Source of the DNA: Nocardia arthritidis NBRC 100137 | Lineage (GTDB): Bacteria > Actinomycetota > Actinomycetes > Mycobacteriales > Mycobacteriaceae | Length of the DNA stretch: 64,000 nucleotides | Reading direction: 5' to 3' | NCBI RefSeq assembly: GCF_001612765.1 | Contig: NZ_BDBB01000002.1 | Coordinates: forward strand, 248,001-312,000 | Part shown: in pieces, positions 38,043 through 47,190 of the stretch | Position numbering within the stretch: position 1 is the stretch's first letter | How the letters are laid out: the number at the start of each line of letters is the position of its first letter | Made by a program: the position numbers and the translations under genes | Notes under the pieces: generated by a model | Databases searched by the model: none | Told to the model about the DNA's origin: nothing | What the model saw: only the letters and a program-made list of their open reading frames with translations

Positions 38043-38543
38043 GTGAGTCTGGAAGACCGAGTCGCCGAGCTGGAGCGGCGGCTCAGCGCGCTGGAAGAGA
38101 CAGTACGGCCGGAGAGCCTTCCTCCGGTCACCGCGGAGTGGGCGGTGGCTCGCCTGCGGGAGGAGTTCGCGGCGGCCGACGAGCCCAACGGCGGCGTCGT
38201 CTTCGCCGGGTCGGTCCGCCTGCCCAACGACCAGCAGCGCGCATGGCAGGCCAGGTTCACCACCGGTGACCTGATCGAGGACGACTGGGCCGAGACCGCC
38301 GAATGCCTTGCCGCATTGGGCAGCCCGGTCCGGCTGCGTCTGCTGCGCGAGATCATGGGCGGGCGCAGAACCGCGGCCGAACTCGCCGGAGTAGACGGCG
38401 TCGGCGACTCCGGCCAGATCTATCACCATCTGCGGCAGCTGGCCGCGGTGGGCTGGCTGCACACCGCGGGCCGTGGCCGGTTCGAGGTCCCGGCCGCCAG
38501 GGTGGTTCCGTTACTGGTCGCCCTCGCCAGCGCCAGGCGCTGA
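38043..38543 (+). CDS. ArsR-fold winged-helix regulator with coiled-coil start
   Basis: 166 residues from GTG 38043. Residues 1-25 form a short coiled coil (LEDRVAELERRLSALEETV). Residues ~85-160 are a winged helix of ArsR type (ETAECLAALGSPVRLRLLREIMGGRRTAAELAG, IYHHLRQLAAVGWLH). No Cys or His metal cluster is seen, so the inducer is not a typical metal. Its 3' end overlaps the convergent CMD gene by 33 bp. Target genes unknown. Confidence 0.75.
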   Translation: MSLEDRVAELERRLSALEETVRPESLPPVTAEWAVARLREEFAAADEPNGGVVFAGSVRLPNDQQRAWQARFTTGDLIEDDWAETAECLAALGSPVRLRLLREIMGGRRTAAELAGVDGVGDSGQIYHHLRQLAAVGWLHTAGRGRFEVPAARVVPLLVALASARR

Positions 38544-39113
38544 TCCGGGCGCCGCAGCGGCGGCGACGTATCCGGCGGTGGCGAGCACCGCGCCCATCTG
38601 CTCGTAGGCCGCACGTTCCCGGGGCGCGACCGTGGCGAGGCCGTCGACGTAGCGGTTGAACATGCAGAACGCGGCCGCTACCAGCACCGCGTCGTGGATG
38701 TCCTCGTCTTTCGCGCCCGCCGCGCGCGCCTGCTCGACGTCCTCGGCAGTCACCGCCAGCCCCGACTGCCGCACCTTGTCCGCGATCCTCAGCAGCGCAC
38801 GGAGTTTCGGATCTATCGCGGCGGACTCCACGTCTTCGATGACGGCATCGATCACGTCGCGACCGCCGTCCACCAACGCCGCCGCCGTCGCCGCGTGCGA
38901 CTGTGTGCAGAAATAGGTCTCGTTGCGCGAGGACACGTACGCGGCGATCGTCTCGCGCTCCCCCGGCGTCAGCGGAGACAACCCACGCAACAAGGTTTGC
39001 GCGAATTCGCTCAGCGCCGCGCCGGTTTCGGGTTTGAACGCGAACAGACTCCGGATGCCGGGCAGATCGCCGGGAACATCGATGAACGGTTGGCGGTCCT
39101 GCGGAGCGGACAT
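38511..39113 (-). CDS. carboxymuconolactone decarboxylase-family (AhpD-like) protein
   Basis: 200 residues from ATG 39113; the ATG at 39122 sits directly on the AAGGGAG site, so the second is favoured. The CMD/AhpD core has the motif YFCTQSHAATA (Cys-x3-His), preceded by LSPLTPGERETIAAYVSSRN. In this family the usual CxxC is reduced to a single Cys with His, as in many peroxidase-related CMD proteins. Predicted to be an all-helical cytoplasmic antioxidant-type enzyme; substrate unknown. Confidence 0.85.
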   Translation of the reverse strand: MSAPQDRQPFIDVPGDLPGIRSLFAFKPETGAALSEFAQTLLRGLSPLTPGERETIAAYVSSRNETYFCTQSHAATAAALVDGGRDVIDAVIEDVESAAIDPKLRALLRIADKVRQSGLAVTAEDVEQARAAGAKDEDIHDAVLVAAAFCMFNRYVDGLATVAPRERAAYEQMGAVLATAGYVAAAAAPGSAPGAGEGDQ

Positions 39114-39363
39114 CGGCCGCATCTCCCTTCGAGCGGGATCGAGACGTTGCGAGGGTAGCGCTACTGACCGGTAGCCACTAGCCGAAACCCGGAATCGGGC
39201 CGCGCACCGCTCCTACCAGCGGCGGACGCTACCGATCCGAGACTGATTTGTCCGGTTCAATTGTGACCTGTCACACTCCGCACTGCTACGGTGGCAAGTC
39301 AACACGCCGTACCGGTTCGCTAGGTCGAGGACCGACGCGAGGGTTTTGTGGAGGTAATTCGAC

Positions 39364-40989
39364 ATGAACTTGGCCCACACGCTGGAGGCCGTGAAGGCGC
39401 TGGGTGTGCTGCGCTCCCGAGGTGTCACCGATCCCCGGAAGCCACTGGAGACGCTGCGGACGATGAAGGAGTCGCGCATCCTCGGCCCCCAGGCCACCTT
39501 GATCAGGCACTCCGCGCGGGTGGCGCCGGACGCGCCCGGCATCGTGGACGAGGCAGGCGCCCTGACCTACCGCGAACTGGACGACCGGTCCACGGCCGTC
39601 GCCCGCGGATTGCAGGCGGCGGGCATCACCGAGGGCATGGTGATCGGCCTGCTCGCGCGCGACCACCGCGGCCTGATCATCGCCATGGCCGCCGCGGGCA
39701 AGCTCGGCGTGCGGGTGGCGCTGATGAACACCGGGTTCGCCAAGCCGCAGTTCGCCGAGGTGTGCCAGCGCGAGAAGGTCAGGGCCGTGCTGCACGACAG
39801 CGAGTTCCTCGGCCTGCTCGACGCGCTGCCCACCGACCTGCCGCGCTACCTCACCTGGGTCGACGAGGGCACCGCACTGCCCGAGGGCGCGCAGACCATC
39901 GACGATCTGGTCGCCGCCAACTCCGCCGACCCGCTGCCCGCGCCGAGCAAGCCCGGCGGCTTCATCATCCTGACCAGTGGCACCACCGGCCTGCCGAAGG
40001 GTGCGCCGCGCACCAAGGTCACTCCGCTGTCCACCGCGCAGATGGTCGATCGCATCCCGTTCCCGCAGCGTGGCACCCAGGTGATCGTCTCGCCGATCTT
40101 CCACAGCACCGGCCTGGCCACCTGGCTGGTCGGCGCGGCCCTGTCCAACAAGGTGGTGGTGCGCCGCCGGTTCGACGCCGAGGCGACGCTCGCCCTGGTC
40201 GCCGAGCACAAGGCCGACATGCTCGTGGCGGTGCCCACGATGCTGCACCGGATGGTCGAGCTCGATCCGGCGATCCGGGCGAAGTACGACACGTCCTCCC
40301 TGAAGGCGATCGTGCTGGCCGGTTCGGCGCTGTCGCCCGAACTCACCATCAAGGCCACCGAGGCGTTCGGCCCGGTGCTCTACAACCTCTACGGCTCCAC
40401 CGAGTGCGCCGTGGCGACCGTGGCGAATCCGGAGGATCTCGCCCTCGCGCCCGGCACCGTCGGGCGCGCCCCGATCACCTGCGAAGTGCGGCTCTATGAC
40501 GACAACGACCAGCGCGTCACCGCGATCAACACCACGGGGCGGATCTTCATCCGCAGCGGCGCGCCGTTCGAGGGCTACACCGACGGCAGGCACAAGCAGA
40601 TCATCGACGGCTACATGTCCAGCGGCGACGTCGGCCATTTCGACGACAACGGCCTGCTCATGGTGGACGGCCGCGACGACGACATGATCGTCTCCGGCGG
40701 CGAGAACGTCTTCCCGCAGGAGGTGGAGAACCTGCTGCTGGAACGGCCCGACGTCTTCGACGTGGCGGTGGTCGGCGTGGACGACGTGGAATTCGGAAAG
40801 CGCCTGCGCGCCTTCGTCGTCCCCGAGCCGGGCCAATCCCCCGACGGCGAGGAGATCAAGGCGTACGTGAAGAACAACCTGGCGCGGTACAAGGTGCCGC
40901 GCGAGGTGGTCTTCCTCGACGACCTGCCGCGCAACGCGACCGGCAAGCTGCTGCGCCGCGTGCTGGTGGACTACGAGGTCCAGGCCTGA
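39364..40989 (+). CDS. fatty-acyl-CoA synthetase (FadD-type)
   Basis: 541 residues, ANL superfamily. Adenylation motifs: ILTSGTTGLPKGAP (P-loop, ~205), YGSTECAVAT (~335), and GRDDDMIVSGGENVFP with the hinge (~435). The C-terminal lysine region is [12 protein letters not shown]. It activates a carboxylic acid to its CoA ester with ATP. It closely resembles the next gene and mycobacterial FadD2/FadD12-type enzymes. GGAGG lies 9 bp upstream of the ATG. Confidence 0.9.
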   Translation: MNLAHTLEAVKALGVLRSRGVTDPRKPLETLRTMKESRILGPQATLIRHSARVAPDAPGIVDEAGALTYRELDDRSTAVARGLQAAGITEGMVIGLLARDHRGLIIAMAAAGKLGVRVALMNTGFAKPQFAEVCQREKVRAVLHDSEFLGLLDALPTDLPRYLTWVDEGTALPEGAQTIDDLVAANSADPLPAPSKPGGFIILTSGTTGLPKGAPRTKVTPLSTAQMVDRIPFPQRGTQVIVSPIFHSTGLATWLVGAALSNKVVVRRRFDAEATLALVAEHKADMLVAVPTMLHRMVELDPAIRAKYDTSSLKAIVLAGSALSPELTIKATEAFGPVLYNLYGSTECAVATVANPEDLALAPGTVGRAPITCEVRLYDDNDQRVTAINTTGRIFIRSGAPFEGYTDGRHKQIIDGYMSSGDVGHFDDNGLLMVDGRDDDMIVSGGENVFPQEVENLLLERPDVFDVAVVGVDDVEFGKRLRAFVVPEPGQSPDGEEIKAYVKNNLARYKVPREVVFLDDLPRNATGKLLRRVLVDYEVQA

Positions 40990-40994
40990 TCCGC

Positions 40995-41024
40995 AGCGGG
41001 CCGGGCTCCCGCGCCCGGCCCGCT
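40995..41024 (+). terminator. hairpin between the tandem fadD genes
   Basis: AGCGGGCCGGG (40995-41005) and CCCGGCCCGCT (41014-41024) form a perfect 11-bp stem with an 8-nt loop right after the first fadD. A second small hairpin (AGCGGGT/ACCCGCT) follows. This suggests the second fadD has its own promoter in the ~140 bp that remain. Confidence 0.65.
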
Positions 41025-41165
41025 ACCAGCGGGTAGCACCCGCTGAGATACATGACACAGCCGGTTACACGAGCTTGCTACTGTTAGCGCCAGCACTGGG
41101 TATCGAAATTGCGGTCCGCACCACCCGGAGGACCACCGGGTGACACCGCCGGAAGGTTGTCGTCG

Positions 41166-42824
41166 ATGTCTCTTTCCCTCCCCGCGCTGGGCGGCACCGC
41201 CCGCAAGGCGGGCGATCTGGCCCTTGGCGTGAACGTGATGGTCAAGCGGCGGCTGTTCAATCCGCTGCGCCCCGACCACGCGGCGCGGTCGGCGTTCAAT
41301 ATCTTGAAGTTCGGCCCGTTCGCCGGGGTCGTCATGCACGCCGCGCAGACCAGGCCGCATGCCGTGGCCATCGTCGACGAAGGCGGGGAGCTGACCTTCG
41401 GCCAGCTCAACGAGCAGTCGAACGCCCTCGCCCGCGGATTGCAGAACAAAGGCATCAATCCCGGTGACGTGGTGGCGATCCTGGCCCGCGACCACCGCGG
41501 CATGGTGCTGAGCCTGCTGGCCACCGGCAAGCTCGGCGTGCGCGGGGTGCTGATGAACACCGGGTTCGCCAAGCCGCAGTTCGCCGACGTGGCCGAGCGG
41601 GAGAACGTCAAGGCGGTGCTGCACGACAGCGAGTTCATCGACCTGATGAGCGCCATCCCCGCCGCGATCCCGCGCATCCTCACCTGGGTGGACGAGAAGG
41701 ACAACGCCGATCCCGCGGTACCGACCATCGACTCGCTGATCACCGGGCAGTCCGGCGCCGCGCTGCCCGCGCCCGCCAAGCCGGGCGGCATAGTCATCCT
41801 GACCAGCGGGACGACCGGCACCCCCAAGGGCGCGCCACGCGACCGGGTCAGCCCCTTCGCCTCGGCTCAGTTCATCGACCGGGTGCCGCTGCCCAACAAC
41901 GGCACCATGCTGATGGCGGCGCCGATCTTCCACGGCACCGGCCTGTCCCAGTTCACCCTCGGTCTCGCGCTGGGCAATCGGGTGGTCTTCCAGCAGCGCC
42001 GCTTCAATCCCGAGCAGACGCTGGCGAATATCCAGACCTACAAGGCGGATTCGCTGGTCGTGGTCCCGACCATGTTGCAACGCATCCTCGACCTGGATGC
42101 GGACGTGCTGGCGAAGTACGACGTCAGCAGCGTCAAGGTGATCTTCGCGGCGGGCTCGGCCATCGCGCCCGACGTGGTAACCCGCACGCTGGACCACTTC
42201 AACGACAGCCTCTACAACCTCTACGGCTCCACCGAGTGCGCCGTCATGACGGTCGCCACCCCCGAGGATCTGCGCAAGGCGCCGACCACCGCGGGCAAGG
42301 CGCCGGTCGGCATCCGGATCGTGCTGCTGGACGAGAACCGCAAGCCGATCACCGAGCCGAACGTCACCGGAACCATCTTCGTGGACAACGGCTTCGCCTT
42401 CACCGGCTACACCGACGGCCGTACCAAGGAGGTCGTCGACGGCATGATGTCCAGCGGCGACGTGGGACATTTCGACTCCGACGGCCTGCTCTACATCGAC
42501 GGTCGCGACGACGACATGATCGTCTCCGGCGGCGAGAACGTCTTCCCGCTCGAGGTGGAGAACCTCATCGCGGGCCGCGACGACATCTTCGAAGCCGCTG
42601 TCGTCGGCGTGGACGACCGTGAGTTCGGCAAGCGGCTGCGTGCCTTCGTCGTCCCCGGCCCCGACTCCAAGCGCGACCCGCAGGAGATCAAGGACTACGT
42701 CAAGGCGAACCTCGCCCGCTACAAGGTTCCGCGCGAGGTGGTCTTCCTCGACGAGCTGCCCCGCAACGCGACCGGCAAGCTGCTACGCAAGCCGCTGATC
42801 GAGATGGAGGTCGAGGCGGGCTGA
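41166..42824 (+). CDS. fatty-acyl-CoA synthetase (FadD-type), paralogue
   Basis: 552 residues from ATG 41166, with GGAAGG upstream. ANL motifs: ILTSGTTGTPKGAP, YGSTECAVMT, GRDDDMIVSGGENVFP and [12 protein letters not shown]. An extra ~45-residue N-terminal segment (KAGDLALGVNVMVKRRLFNP) differs from its neighbour. The two genes share near-identical stretches (AILARDHRG, LMNTGFAKPQFA, VLHDSEF), so they arose by duplication. Both make acyl-CoA for beta-oxidation or lipid assembly; chain length is unknown. Confidence 0.9.
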   Translation: MSLSLPALGGTARKAGDLALGVNVMVKRRLFNPLRPDHAARSAFNILKFGPFAGVVMHAAQTRPHAVAIVDEGGELTFGQLNEQSNALARGLQNKGINPGDVVAILARDHRGMVLSLLATGKLGVRGVLMNTGFAKPQFADVAERENVKAVLHDSEFIDLMSAIPAAIPRILTWVDEKDNADPAVPTIDSLITGQSGAALPAPAKPGGIVILTSGTTGTPKGAPRDRVSPFASAQFIDRVPLPNNGTMLMAAPIFHGTGLSQFTLGLALGNRVVFQQRRFNPEQTLANIQTYKADSLVVVPTMLQRILDLDADVLAKYDVSSVKVIFAAGSAIAPDVVTRTLDHFNDSLYNLYGSTECAVMTVATPEDLRKAPTTAGKAPVGIRIVLLDENRKPITEPNVTGTIFVDNGFAFTGYTDGRTKEVVDGMMSSGDVGHFDSDGLLYIDGRDDDMIVSGGENVFPLEVENLIAGRDDIFEAAVVGVDDREFGKRLRAFVVPGPDSKRDPQEIKDYVKANLARYKVPREVVFLDELPRNATGKLLRKPLIEMEVEAG

Positions 42825-42838
42825 CGGCGCGCGGACCG

Positions 42839-42876
42839 GGTCTTCCGGGGTGGCGTATGCCGCTCCCCGGAAGACC
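42839..42876 (+). terminator. terminator hairpin after the second fadD
   Basis: GGTCTTCCGGGG (42839-42850) and CCCCGGAAGACC (42865-42876) make a perfect 12-bp stem with a 14-nt loop, 14 bp after the stop. No T-tract. Confidence 0.65.
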
Positions 42877-42969
42877 GACCTATTTCCACTCGGAAACCGC
42901 ACGTCACGTCGCCTATCGGCGCCTGCCGACGCGGTCGAGCGCCTGCAATCGGTCGGCTATCATCAGCGG

Positions 42970-43533
42970 GTGAGTTATGAGTTCGACCGGTCTGCCGCGG
43001 GACGTCGCGGCGCCGTCGCGCGGCTGCGCGGTGGTTCGGCCGGTGCGATCTCGGGGGCCGTTTCCGTAGCGGCGCACGGCTGGGCTTCGGGCGGCATGTT
43101 GCCGGACACCACCGCGGTGGCGCTGCTCGCCGCCGCGTCCGCCGTGATCGGCGCGCTGGTGGCGAGCCTGGCCCCGTTGCGCGAGACGTCGTCCGGGCTG
43201 ATCGCGGCGCTGGTCGCCGGGCAGCTGCTCGGGCACTTCACCATGGGGATCAGCTCGGGGCACCTGCACCACGGTGATGCCCAGCTGACTCCGGCCATGC
43301 TCGTCGCCCACCTGTGCGCGGCCTTCGCGGCGGCCATCGTGATCCGCGGCGCGGAGACCGCGTACCGGATCGGGACCGCGGTGCTGCGCCGCGTGCTCCC
43401 GCTGCGCCACACCCCGCCCCTCGTCACCGAGCGCGTCGCTCTGCGGACGCTCCACCGCGATCGGGTCGTCCTGCGCGTGTTCGCCGCGGAGGCGTTGCGC
43501 ACGCGGGCTCCGCCCTTCGCGGTCGTTCTCTGA
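42970..43533 (+). CDS. membrane protein, possibly metal-related
   Basis: 187 residues from GTG 42970; TATCAT (42958-42963) lies just upstream, so a leaderless transcript is possible. Four to five hydrophobic helices span residues ~25-140. A histidine cluster (GHLHHGD) sits in an external loop between helices, and a basic tail follows from ~150. The gene precedes a PepSY protein with its own His-rich loop, which hints at copper or heme handling for both; this is inference. Family not recognised with certainty. Confidence 0.65.
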   Translation: MSYEFDRSAAGRRGAVARLRGGSAGAISGAVSVAAHGWASGGMLPDTTAVALLAAASAVIGALVASLAPLRETSSGLIAALVAGQLLGHFTMGISSGHLHHGDAQLTPAMLVAHLCAAFAAAIVIRGAETAYRIGTAVLRRVLPLRHTPPLVTERVALRTLHRDRVVLRVFAAEALRTRAPPFAVVL

Positions 43534-43874
43534 TTTCCACCCCCCACCCGGTGCACGTGGCGCCGTGGCGCGAGTACTGCTCACCGTCATGGTCTTTCCC
43601 GTGCAGCACGCCTATCGCCGCGCACTCTCGTGCCCATACCTGAGCGTGCCGACGCGATGTGCCGTCCGGGTCGCGAACCATCCTTCCGAGCCGCGGTGCG
43701 ATCACGCTTCCCCTGATGAGCGCGTTCACCGTCGGCCGAAAGGCCGCCGCTTCCGGTAGTTCGGCGACCAGCGTCCGCGAGGTACGCGCTGTCGCCGCAG
43801 TGGCCGCTTGTCCCCGGCCACCGGGAAGCGGTGTGCGCCCGTCCGGGGTTCCCGCCGTGAGAAACGAAACGACC
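43534..43874. other. intergenic region upstream of the PepSY gene
   Basis: 341 bp. An antisense open frame spans it but its translation is proline/arginine-rich and lacks a ribosome site. I found no riboswitch-like fold or dyad by eye. Confidence 0.4.
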
Positions 43875-45344
43875 GTGAGTACAACAGAAACCATCACTTC
43901 CGACGCCGACTTGCCGGAGACGTCGGACTCCCCCGCCGCCGCCCGCCGGACCACCGCGCGCAACAGCCTGTACGCGCTGGCCATGCGGCTGCACTTCTAC
44001 GCAGGAGTGTTCGTCGGGCCGTTCATCCTCATAGCGGCCGTCACCGGCGCGCTCTACGCGATCTCGCCGACGCTCGAGTCGATCGCGTCGCGCGACCTGC
44101 TGACGGTCACCGAGAGCGGAACGCCGAAGCCGCTGGCGGACCAGGTCGGCGCGGCCGTCGCCACCCGGCCGGATCTGCCGCTCGTCGCCGTCGCCCCGGC
44201 GGCCGGCGCCGAAGACACCACTCGCGTGCTGTTCAGCGACCCGTCGCTGGGCGAATCCGAGCGGCGGGCGGTGTTCGTGAACCCCTACACCGCGCAGCCG
44301 GTGGGCGATGCCGTCGTGTACGGCAGCTCCGGTGCGCTGCCGATGCGCACCTGGATCGATCGGTTGCACCGAGACCTGCATCTGGGCGAGCCCGGCCGGC
44401 TCTACAGCGAACTCGCCGCGTCCTGGCTGTGGATCGTCGCGCTGGCCGGTCTTCTCATCTGGGTGCGCCGGGTGCGGGCCCGCCGGGCCCGCGACGGCTG
44501 GGGATGGCTCTGGGCGGTCGACCGGTCACAGCGCGCGCGGGGCCGCACCCTGAACTGGCACGGCGCGGTCGGGATGTGGGTGCTTGCGCTCGTGCTACTG
44601 CTGTCGGCCACCGGCATGACCTGGTCGACCTACGCGGGCGAGAACATCACCGAACTGCGTGAGCAGTTCAGCTGGACCACACCCGCGGTCAGCACCGCCT
44701 TGCCCGGAGCCGTTGCTTCCGAGCATGATTCGAGCTCCGACCACCATGGCGGCGGCCACGCGGAGCACGCACCCGCCGACCCGGCAGACCGGATCGCCCA
44801 GCTGGATCGGGTGTACGCGAGCGCCCGCGCAGAAGGCATCACGCAGGCGGCCGAGATCGCCGTCCCGGCCGCGCCGGGCAAGGCGTTCGCGGTGAAGGAA
44901 CGCCGGATGTCCGGCGTCTACACCGTCGACTCGGTGGCCGTCGACGGCGCGACCGGCGCGGTCACCGATCGACTGCCCTATGCCGAGTGGCCGCTGATGG
45001 CCAAGCTCACCAACTGGGGCATCCAGTTCCACATGGGGCTGATGTTCGGGCTGCTCAATCAGTTGTTGCTGCTCGCGGCGATGATCGGCCTGACCACCGT
45101 GATCGTGCGCGGCTACCTGATGTGGTGGCGCCGACGGCCGACCCGGGATGCGGGCCGGTTCGCCCTCGGCCGGGCTCCGCGACGCGGCGCGCTGCGCAAG
45201 TCCTCGCTGCGGCTGGTCGTTCCACTGGCGGCCGCCGCGCTGGTGGTGGGGTCGTTCGTCCCGCTGGTCGGGTGGAGCCTGCTCGTCTTCCTCGCGATCG
45301 ACGTGCTGATCGGCGTTGCCGGACGCAGGCGCGCCACCGCGTGA
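43875..45344 (+). CDS. PepSY-domain membrane protein
   Basis: 489 residues from GTG 43875 (GTG 43857 possible). It has the PepSY-TM plan: first helix in MRLHFYAGVFVGPFILIAAVTGALYA, later helices at ~195, ~240, ~390 and ~440, with paired WLW/LHRDLHLG and NWGIQFHMG motifs. The large external loop after residue ~275 carries a His cluster (HDSSSDHHGGGHAEHA), suggestive of metal binding. Related proteins are linked to iron or copper reduction and uptake. Function here is inferred. Confidence 0.8.
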   Translation: MSTTETITSDADLPETSDSPAAARRTTARNSLYALAMRLHFYAGVFVGPFILIAAVTGALYAISPTLESIASRDLLTVTESGTPKPLADQVGAAVATRPDLPLVAVAPAAGAEDTTRVLFSDPSLGESERRAVFVNPYTAQPVGDAVVYGSSGALPMRTWIDRLHRDLHLGEPGRLYSELAASWLWIVALAGLLIWVRRVRARRARDGWGWLWAVDRSQRARGRTLNWHGAVGMWVLALVLLLSATGMTWSTYAGENITELREQFSWTTPAVSTALPGAVASEHDSSSDHHGGGHAEHAPADPADRIAQLDRVYASARAEGITQAAEIAVPAAPGKAFAVKERRMSGVYTVDSVAVDGATGAVTDRLPYAEWPLMAKLTNWGIQFHMGLMFGLLNQLLLLAAMIGLTTVIVRGYLMWWRRRPTRDAGRFALGRAPRRGALRKSSLRLVVPLAAAALVVGSFVPLVGWSLLVFLAIDVLIGVAGRRRATA

Positions 45345-45346
45345 CC

Positions 45347-45366
45347 ACGGGCGAAAGCCCGTTCTT
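45347..45366 (+). terminator. GNRA-loop terminator after the PepSY gene
   Basis: ACGGGC (45347-45352), loop GAAA, then GCCCGT (45357-45362), followed by TCTT. It begins 3 bp after the PepSY stop codon. Confidence 0.6.
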
Positions 45367-45433
45367 CCACGACCTACCGAACCTCACAAGGTATGGCCGT
45401 CGCTTCGCCATGCCTCCGAAACCAAGGATTTCC

Positions 45434-46192
45434 ATGCACATCACGAAACTCGCCCTGGCCGCGGCATTCACGACCGCCGCCGTGTGCATCTGCGCGGGCA
45501 CGAGTTCCGCCGCGCCCGCCGTTCCCGTCGACGCCGCGTCCGCGGAGGCCGCGTCTACCGAGACTGCCGCCGGGAGTGTCGGATTCACCGCACACGCCAC
45601 CGAGACCTCCAGCATCATCACCACCGATTCCGGCTCGCTGGTGGTCGAGGACCAGGTGCTGAAGCTGAAGGCCGCCGACGGCACCGTCGTCGCGGGCGCG
45701 CCGTTGACCTTCCACCTCGACGAGTTCGAATTCCCCATCGCCGCCGAAATCTCCGAACGCACCGCGACGCTGACGCCACAGTTCGACCTGGCGCACGCGA
45801 CCTATAAGCCGGTCGCCCTGCCGTTCGAGGACAAGGCGCCGTGGAAGACCGAGTACGACCGTGAGCAGGCCGCCTGGTCCCGTTTGACCAGCACCGTCTC
45901 CATGGGCGCCACCATCGGCACGCTGGTCGGCGGTATCGGCGGCGCCTCGGTCGGCTGCATCCTCGGCGGCATCGCCGGAGCGACCGTCGCCGCGGCCACC
46001 ATCGTCGGCATGTTCGGCCCGTTCATCCCGGCCGCCGCCGTCGGCTGCCTCGGCGGCATCGTCGCCGTCGGCGCCCTCGGCACGGTGGCGGGCCAGATCC
46101 TGGTGACGGCCCCGGTCGCCATCGGCGCGGCGATCATGTACTTCAGCACGATCAATTCGCCCATGCCCAAGGCACCTGAACCCCAGAAGTAA
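45434..46192 (+). CDS. secreted protein with glycine-zipper C-terminus
   Basis: 252 residues from ATG 45434 with AAGGA five bases upstream. Signal peptide ITKLALAAAFTTAAVCICAG, cleavage near SSA. The mature N-half is beta-rich (TSSIITTDSGSLVVEDQVLK, FPIAAEISERTATLTPQFD). The C-half holds long glycine/alanine-rich hydrophobic stretches (GTLVGGIGGASVGCILGGIA, AAAVGCLGGIVAVGALGTVA) that look like glycine-zipper membrane-inserting helices. A smaller protein of the same plan lies at 46533. I recall this type as common in nocardiae; role unknown. Confidence 0.75.
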   Translation: MHITKLALAAAFTTAAVCICAGTSSAAPAVPVDAASAEAASTETAAGSVGFTAHATETSSIITTDSGSLVVEDQVLKLKAADGTVVAGAPLTFHLDEFEFPIAAEISERTATLTPQFDLAHATYKPVALPFEDKAPWKTEYDREQAAWSRLTSTVSMGATIGTLVGGIGGASVGCILGGIAGATVAAATIVGMFGPFIPAAAVGCLGGIVAVGALGTVAGQILVTAPVAIGAAIMYFSTINSPMPKAPEPQK

Positions 46193-46199
46193 CCTTCTC

Positions 46200-46233
46200 G
46201 CCGAAGTCCCGGCACCGGTGCCGGGGCTTCGGC
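46200..46233. terminator. long palindromic hairpin between the two secreted-protein genes
   Basis: GCCGAAGTCCCGGCACC (46200-46216) and GGTGCCGGGGCTTCGGC (46217-46233) form a 17-bp near-perfect inverted repeat with no loop and one mispair. It follows the first gene by 8 bp and probably ends its transcript. Confidence 0.6.
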
Positions 46234-46532
46234 GTGAGCCGGGGAGGTACGGGAGTATTCATTTCCGACTCGGTCATCGGGCTGTTTTCTGGTCAAGAAG
46301 AATCACAGGGCTTGCGCGTGGTTAGAGCTTCGCCGATTCCATGCCACCGAGTAGCGACCCGGGAGTGCGGCAGCGTCGATCTTTAGGGGAAAAATCCGAC
46401 CGCGAATACGAAAATTTCTCATACCCGACGCCTATCGACAGTGCTCAGGTTGAGGGTGAAAGATTATACGCGACGGTCACTGTCGCCCGTCCGGGGGAAA
46501 TCCAACAACATCGTCCGATGATTGGACTTCCA
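46234..46532. other. AT-richer promoter region of the second secreted-protein gene
   Basis: About 300 bp, AT-rich around 46390-46460 (AATACGAAAATTTCTCATACC, TTATACG). No gene is convincing. A promoter for the gene at 46533 is expected here. Confidence 0.4.
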
Positions 46533-47084
46533 ATGTTTATCAAGAAATTGGTGGCTACCGCCCTGTTGGCCGTCGCGTCAACGGGCATAGCAATGGCCAC
46601 AGCACACGGTGAGGGCACCCTGGCAGACCTCACGATGAACGGGGTGGATGGGCCTATCTCCTACACGACAACGCTCGCGGCGGATCACCGCACGGCTACG
46701 GTCGACCTGGCTTCGGGACGGTTCGAAGTCACACCGGCCGCGGTCAACGTGCTCTCCGACGAGGGCACGATCGTCGGCGCGATCCCGACGACACTGCGTA
46801 TGGAGACCGGTCAGAACTTCAGCGTCATACCATCGGTCGACCCGTCGGCTAGGACACTGACGCTGACACCGGCGGCCGGTGTGCCGTCGCCCGGCGCGGT
46901 CGCACCCGAGGTGCAGGGCTTGATGCACGACGCCCTGTTCGGCGGCGCCGTGCTCGGCGCGGCGATCGGTTGCGCGATCGGCATTGCCATCGGCATCTGG
47001 TTCTTCATCGTCGGCGCCGTCATCGGTTGCGCGGTCGGCGCAGCCGTCGGCGCGTGGTTCGGCTTCTTCTTCACGCCGTTCTGA
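46533..47084 (+). CDS. secreted protein with glycine-zipper tail, smaller paralogue
   Basis: 183 residues from ATG 46533 (ATG 46518 possible). Signal peptide KKLVATALLAVASTGIAMATA, then a beta-rich part (VDGPISYTTTLAADHRTATV, DPSARTLTLTPAAG). The tail is one long glycine zipper (GGAVLGAAIGCAIGIAIGIW, then GAVIGCAVGAAVGAWFGFFF). Overall plan and order match the larger gene upstream, so the two are probably diverged duplicates. No ribosome site is obvious. Confidence 0.7.
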   Translation: MFIKKLVATALLAVASTGIAMATAHGEGTLADLTMNGVDGPISYTTTLAADHRTATVDLASGRFEVTPAAVNVLSDEGTIVGAIPTTLRMETGQNFSVIPSVDPSARTLTLTPAAGVPSPGAVAPEVQGLMHDALFGGAVLGAAIGCAIGIAIGIWFFIVGAVIGCAVGAAVGAWFGFFFTPF

Positions 47085-47119
47085 TCGATACGGAGGACCG
47101 AATTCCAAGTATCTACACG

Positions 47120-47153
47120 AGCCGGGTGGGTCACGGACCCGCCCGGCTTTCTC
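47120..47153 (+). terminator. intrinsic terminator after the second secreted-protein gene
   Basis: AGCCGGGTGGGT (47120-47131) pairs with ACCCGCCCGGCT (47137-47148) with one G-T pair and a 5-nt loop, followed by TTCTCT. Confidence 0.75.
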
Positions 47154-47190
47154 TGTGAAAGCGCGCCGGGCGCGATATGCGCGGCCTACA

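Noticed and set aside
39286..42470. long minus-strand frames opposite the fadD genes
   Set aside because: Mirror frames of two clear acyl-CoA synthetases.
43424..43984. 186-codon minus-strand frame across the region before the PepSY gene
   Set aside because: No ribosome site, biased composition, and overlap with the ends of two better genes.
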